A DNA stretch of 44,497 bases from Balneolaceae bacterium. GTDB taxonomy: Bacteria > Bacteroidota > Rhodothermia > Balneolales > Balneolaceae. Made by a program: the position numbers and the translations under genes. The stretch covers positions 1-44,497 of the forward strand of contig SLPZ01000042.1 in the NCBI GenBank assembly GCA_007131725.1, in the 5' to 3' direction. Positions 42,807 through 44,497 of this stretch are shown here, piece by piece (the first letter of the stretch is position 1; each line of letters starts with the position of its first letter). The notes under the pieces are model-generated. The model was not told the DNA's origin and made no database searches. It saw nothing but the letters and a program-made list of their open reading frames with translations.

Positions 42807-42884
42807 ATGAATGCTACGGCAGGATTGATGAAAAGCTGGAAATCCGCAGCTTATTTGTTCAATGATTCCTACAAGATGAAATGA
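42807..42884 (+). CDS. Candidate 25-aa microprotein / structured sRNA, copy C
   Basis: MNATAGLMKSWKSAAYLFNDSYKMK*. Confidence 0.5.
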   Translation: MNATAGLMKSWKSAAYLFNDSYKMK

Positions 42885-42890
42885 GCAAAT

Positions 42891-42909
42891 GTACTCCGGT
42901 ACTTTTTTT
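42891..42909 (+). terminator. Intrinsic terminator-like hairpin, copy C
   Basis: GTAC-TCCG-GTAC-T7. Confidence 0.6.
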
Positions 42910-43136
42910 ATGCCCGCCTGTTTTTGTTTGTTATAAAATTCTTTAATTCTAACCAAGATAACCATCTTTTATTTCTCAACTTAACCTCGCGTCCCGGTCA
43001 TGCAGGTTCAGATATTTTACCACTCGTGAACCATTTCTGTTTTAAAAAAATCGCAGGATAATTTTATGAACAGCGGAATGGACAAAAGTTACAAACAGTT
43101 CTTACGGATAATTGTTAATTACTCGTTTTAAAACTC

Positions 43137-43565
43137 TTGGCAATCTTTTTTCTTACAATATTTATGGGGTCAACACCATCGGATTTTCCGGACTCATCCG
43201 GGGTTAAATCCCCTTTCAGTCCATGTCCGGATACTCCAAATTGTGTCATTCACGCCGTTGAGTATGATCTGCCTGCGGCTCAGCTTTTTAATGTCACAAG
43301 AAAGGCAGTCCGGAATATGAATCCACATGAACTGCAAGTAGGTTCAGAATCCTTTCAGATTGATGCCGTGTACCGTATTCCTCTGTTCGGGTTCAAAGAT
43401 GATGTCAAACTATTAGTTCAGCCGGATGGTGACGAACGGAGTATCCTGCATCTGAAAAGTGCCAGCCGTGTCGGGTACAGCGATCTTGGAGTGAACCGAA
43501 GAAGGGTAAACCGTATTTTGAAACGAATAAACACAGAAATTGAAAACCAGAAAAACTATAACTGA
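43137..43565 (+). CDS. DUF1499 domain-containing protein
   Basis: SPCPDTPNCVIH...ILHLKSASRVGYSDLGVNRRRVNRIL. Confidence 0.9.
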   Translation: MAIFFLTIFMGSTPSDFPDSSGVKSPFSPCPDTPNCVIHAVEYDLPAAQLFNVTRKAVRNMNPHELQVGSESFQIDAVYRIPLFGFKDDVKLLVQPDGDERSILHLKSASRVGYSDLGVNRRRVNRILKRINTEIENQKNYN

Positions 43566-43566
43566 T

Positions 43567-43944
43567 ATGCCCAAACTTTCTATCAACATCGGAATTATTC
43601 TCATCATACTTGGCATGATAGCCTATATTGCCACAGCGGGAGCCAGTGTTACAGCACTGATACCGGCTTTTTTCGGAGTGGCTTTTGGAGGCCTGGGAAT
43701 ACTGGCCAAACGAAGCGAAAAAATGCGCAAACACGCCATGCACGGGGCACTGTTGCTGGCTATTCTTGGCCTTGGGGGATCTTTTGGCGGACTTACGGCC
43801 ATGACAGGCTTTATTTTCGGCGGAGATGAGCCTGAAAGAATGTCTGCAGCAGTCAGCCAGTCCGTAATGGCTGTGCTCTGCATCTTTTTTCTGGCAGCGG
43901 GAATTAAATCGTTCATAGATGCCAGGAAGGCTGAGGCTGAATAA
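43567..43944 (+). CDS. Hypothetical small multi-TM membrane protein
   Basis: MPKLSINIGIILIILGMIAYIATAGASVTALIPAFFGVAFGGLGILAKRSEKMRKHAMHG...; several hydrophobic segments; start chosen after the DUF1499 stop. Confidence 0.8.
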   Translation: MPKLSINIGIILIILGMIAYIATAGASVTALIPAFFGVAFGGLGILAKRSEKMRKHAMHGALLLAILGLGGSFGGLTAMTGFIFGGDEPERMSAAVSQSVMAVLCIFFLAAGIKSFIDARKAEAE

Positions 43945-44164
43945 TCTTTTTAGCTGAAGCATCACACTACTGCCGTGCCAACGCTAATATGGCGGGTTGG
44001 TGCCAGGGCTTCCGAAGTCTGTCGGGTTTTATAAATACATTGCTCATTTTTTCTCCCAAACCTTATGGTAGCTTTGATGAAGGCTTCGGATGTTTCTCAT
44101 GCCTAACATTTTAAATGTGACATTACAATTCATCTATTTTATTGAATTGGGTAGTTTGATAAAC

Positions 44165-44497
44165 TTACTCCGGACGGAAATTCTCCCATTTGATTCCGAG
44201 TTTGCGCATTCGTGCACGCAATGTATTCGGGTTGATATTCAGCATTTTGGCAACACCAAATGGCCCCTCAACCCGGCCTTTACAGAGTTTCAACCCTTTT
44301 TCGATGTGATTTTTCACTACTGCCTCCAAATCGGGAAAAATTTCAGGTGTGCTGTTATTAGATGCCGGTAAAGGCCCCTGGCCGGTGTTTGGCTGAATAC
44401 CCAATGCTGTTTCAATATCCAACTCTGAACCTTTGCTGAGTATGGTAGCTCGTTCAATTACAGTAGCTAATTCCCTGACATTTCCGGGCCACTCGTA
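44165..44497 (-). CDS. Sigma-54-dependent transcriptional regulator, C-terminal part (runs off window)
   Basis: In-frame upstream extension reads YEWPGNVRELATVIERATILSKGSEL; C-terminal Fis-type HTH GPFGVAKMLNINPNTLRARMRKLGI. Confidence 0.9.
   Translation of the reverse strand, partial: YEWPGNVRELATVIERATILSKGSELDIETALGIQPNTGQGPLPASNNSTPEIFPDLEAVVKNHIEKGLKLCKGRVEGPFGVAKMLNINPNTLRARMRKLGIKWENFRPE

Larger units (their letters stand above)
42579..42924 (+). repeat. Three-copy composite unit, copy C
   Basis: From gcctcttgatatctgg to cgcctgtttt. Confidence 0.93.

Noticed and set aside
40821-42924. CRISPR array
   Set aside because: Only three long (~300 bp) units with uneven gaps (~800 and ~310 bp), no short repeat-spacer pattern and no cas genes.
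40821-42924. Retron/DGR or insertion sequence
   Set aside because: No reverse transcriptase or transposase in the window, and no clear terminal inverted repeats or target-site duplications at unit ends.

Overview
The GC content, gene order and protein families fit a Bacteroidota/Balneolota-like chromosome; this placement is inference. Positions 1-37 are the 5' end of a 16S rRNA gene (minus strand). It is followed upstream by the full minus-strand ribosomal protein superoperon, read in transcription order as rpsL-rpsG-fusA-tuf-S10-spc-alpha-rplQ. After that come recG, an EVE-domain gene, a dTDP-rhamnose cassette (rfbA/D/C/B), a DUF4835 (PorD-like) gene divergent from a PorV-like gene and a helix-hairpin-helix/beta-barrel gene, gltB, pgk, a cysteine desulfurase, a LOG-family gene, a lipoprotein serpin, a MazE/MazF-like module, DUF1499, and the 3' part of a sigma-54-dependent regulator. 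The most unusual region is the gene-poor 40.8-42.9 kb stretch. It holds three same-orientation copies of a ~300-350 bp unit. Each copy has, in order: a helically phased array of DnaA-box-like sequences (TGTGGATAA ... TGTGGATAA at 11-12 bp steps), a T-tract, a TTGACA-N18-TAATTA-like promoter, a conserved 25-codon ORF (MNATAGLMKSWKSAAYLFNDSYKMN-like) that also contains an RNA hairpin, and a terminator-like hairpin with a cUNCGg loop plus a T7 tract. The copies look like repeated autonomous mini-genes (a microprotein and/or structured sRNA) placed under putative DnaA control. I do not recognise the family. All calls come from reading the sequence and the supplied ORF track; no searches were run.
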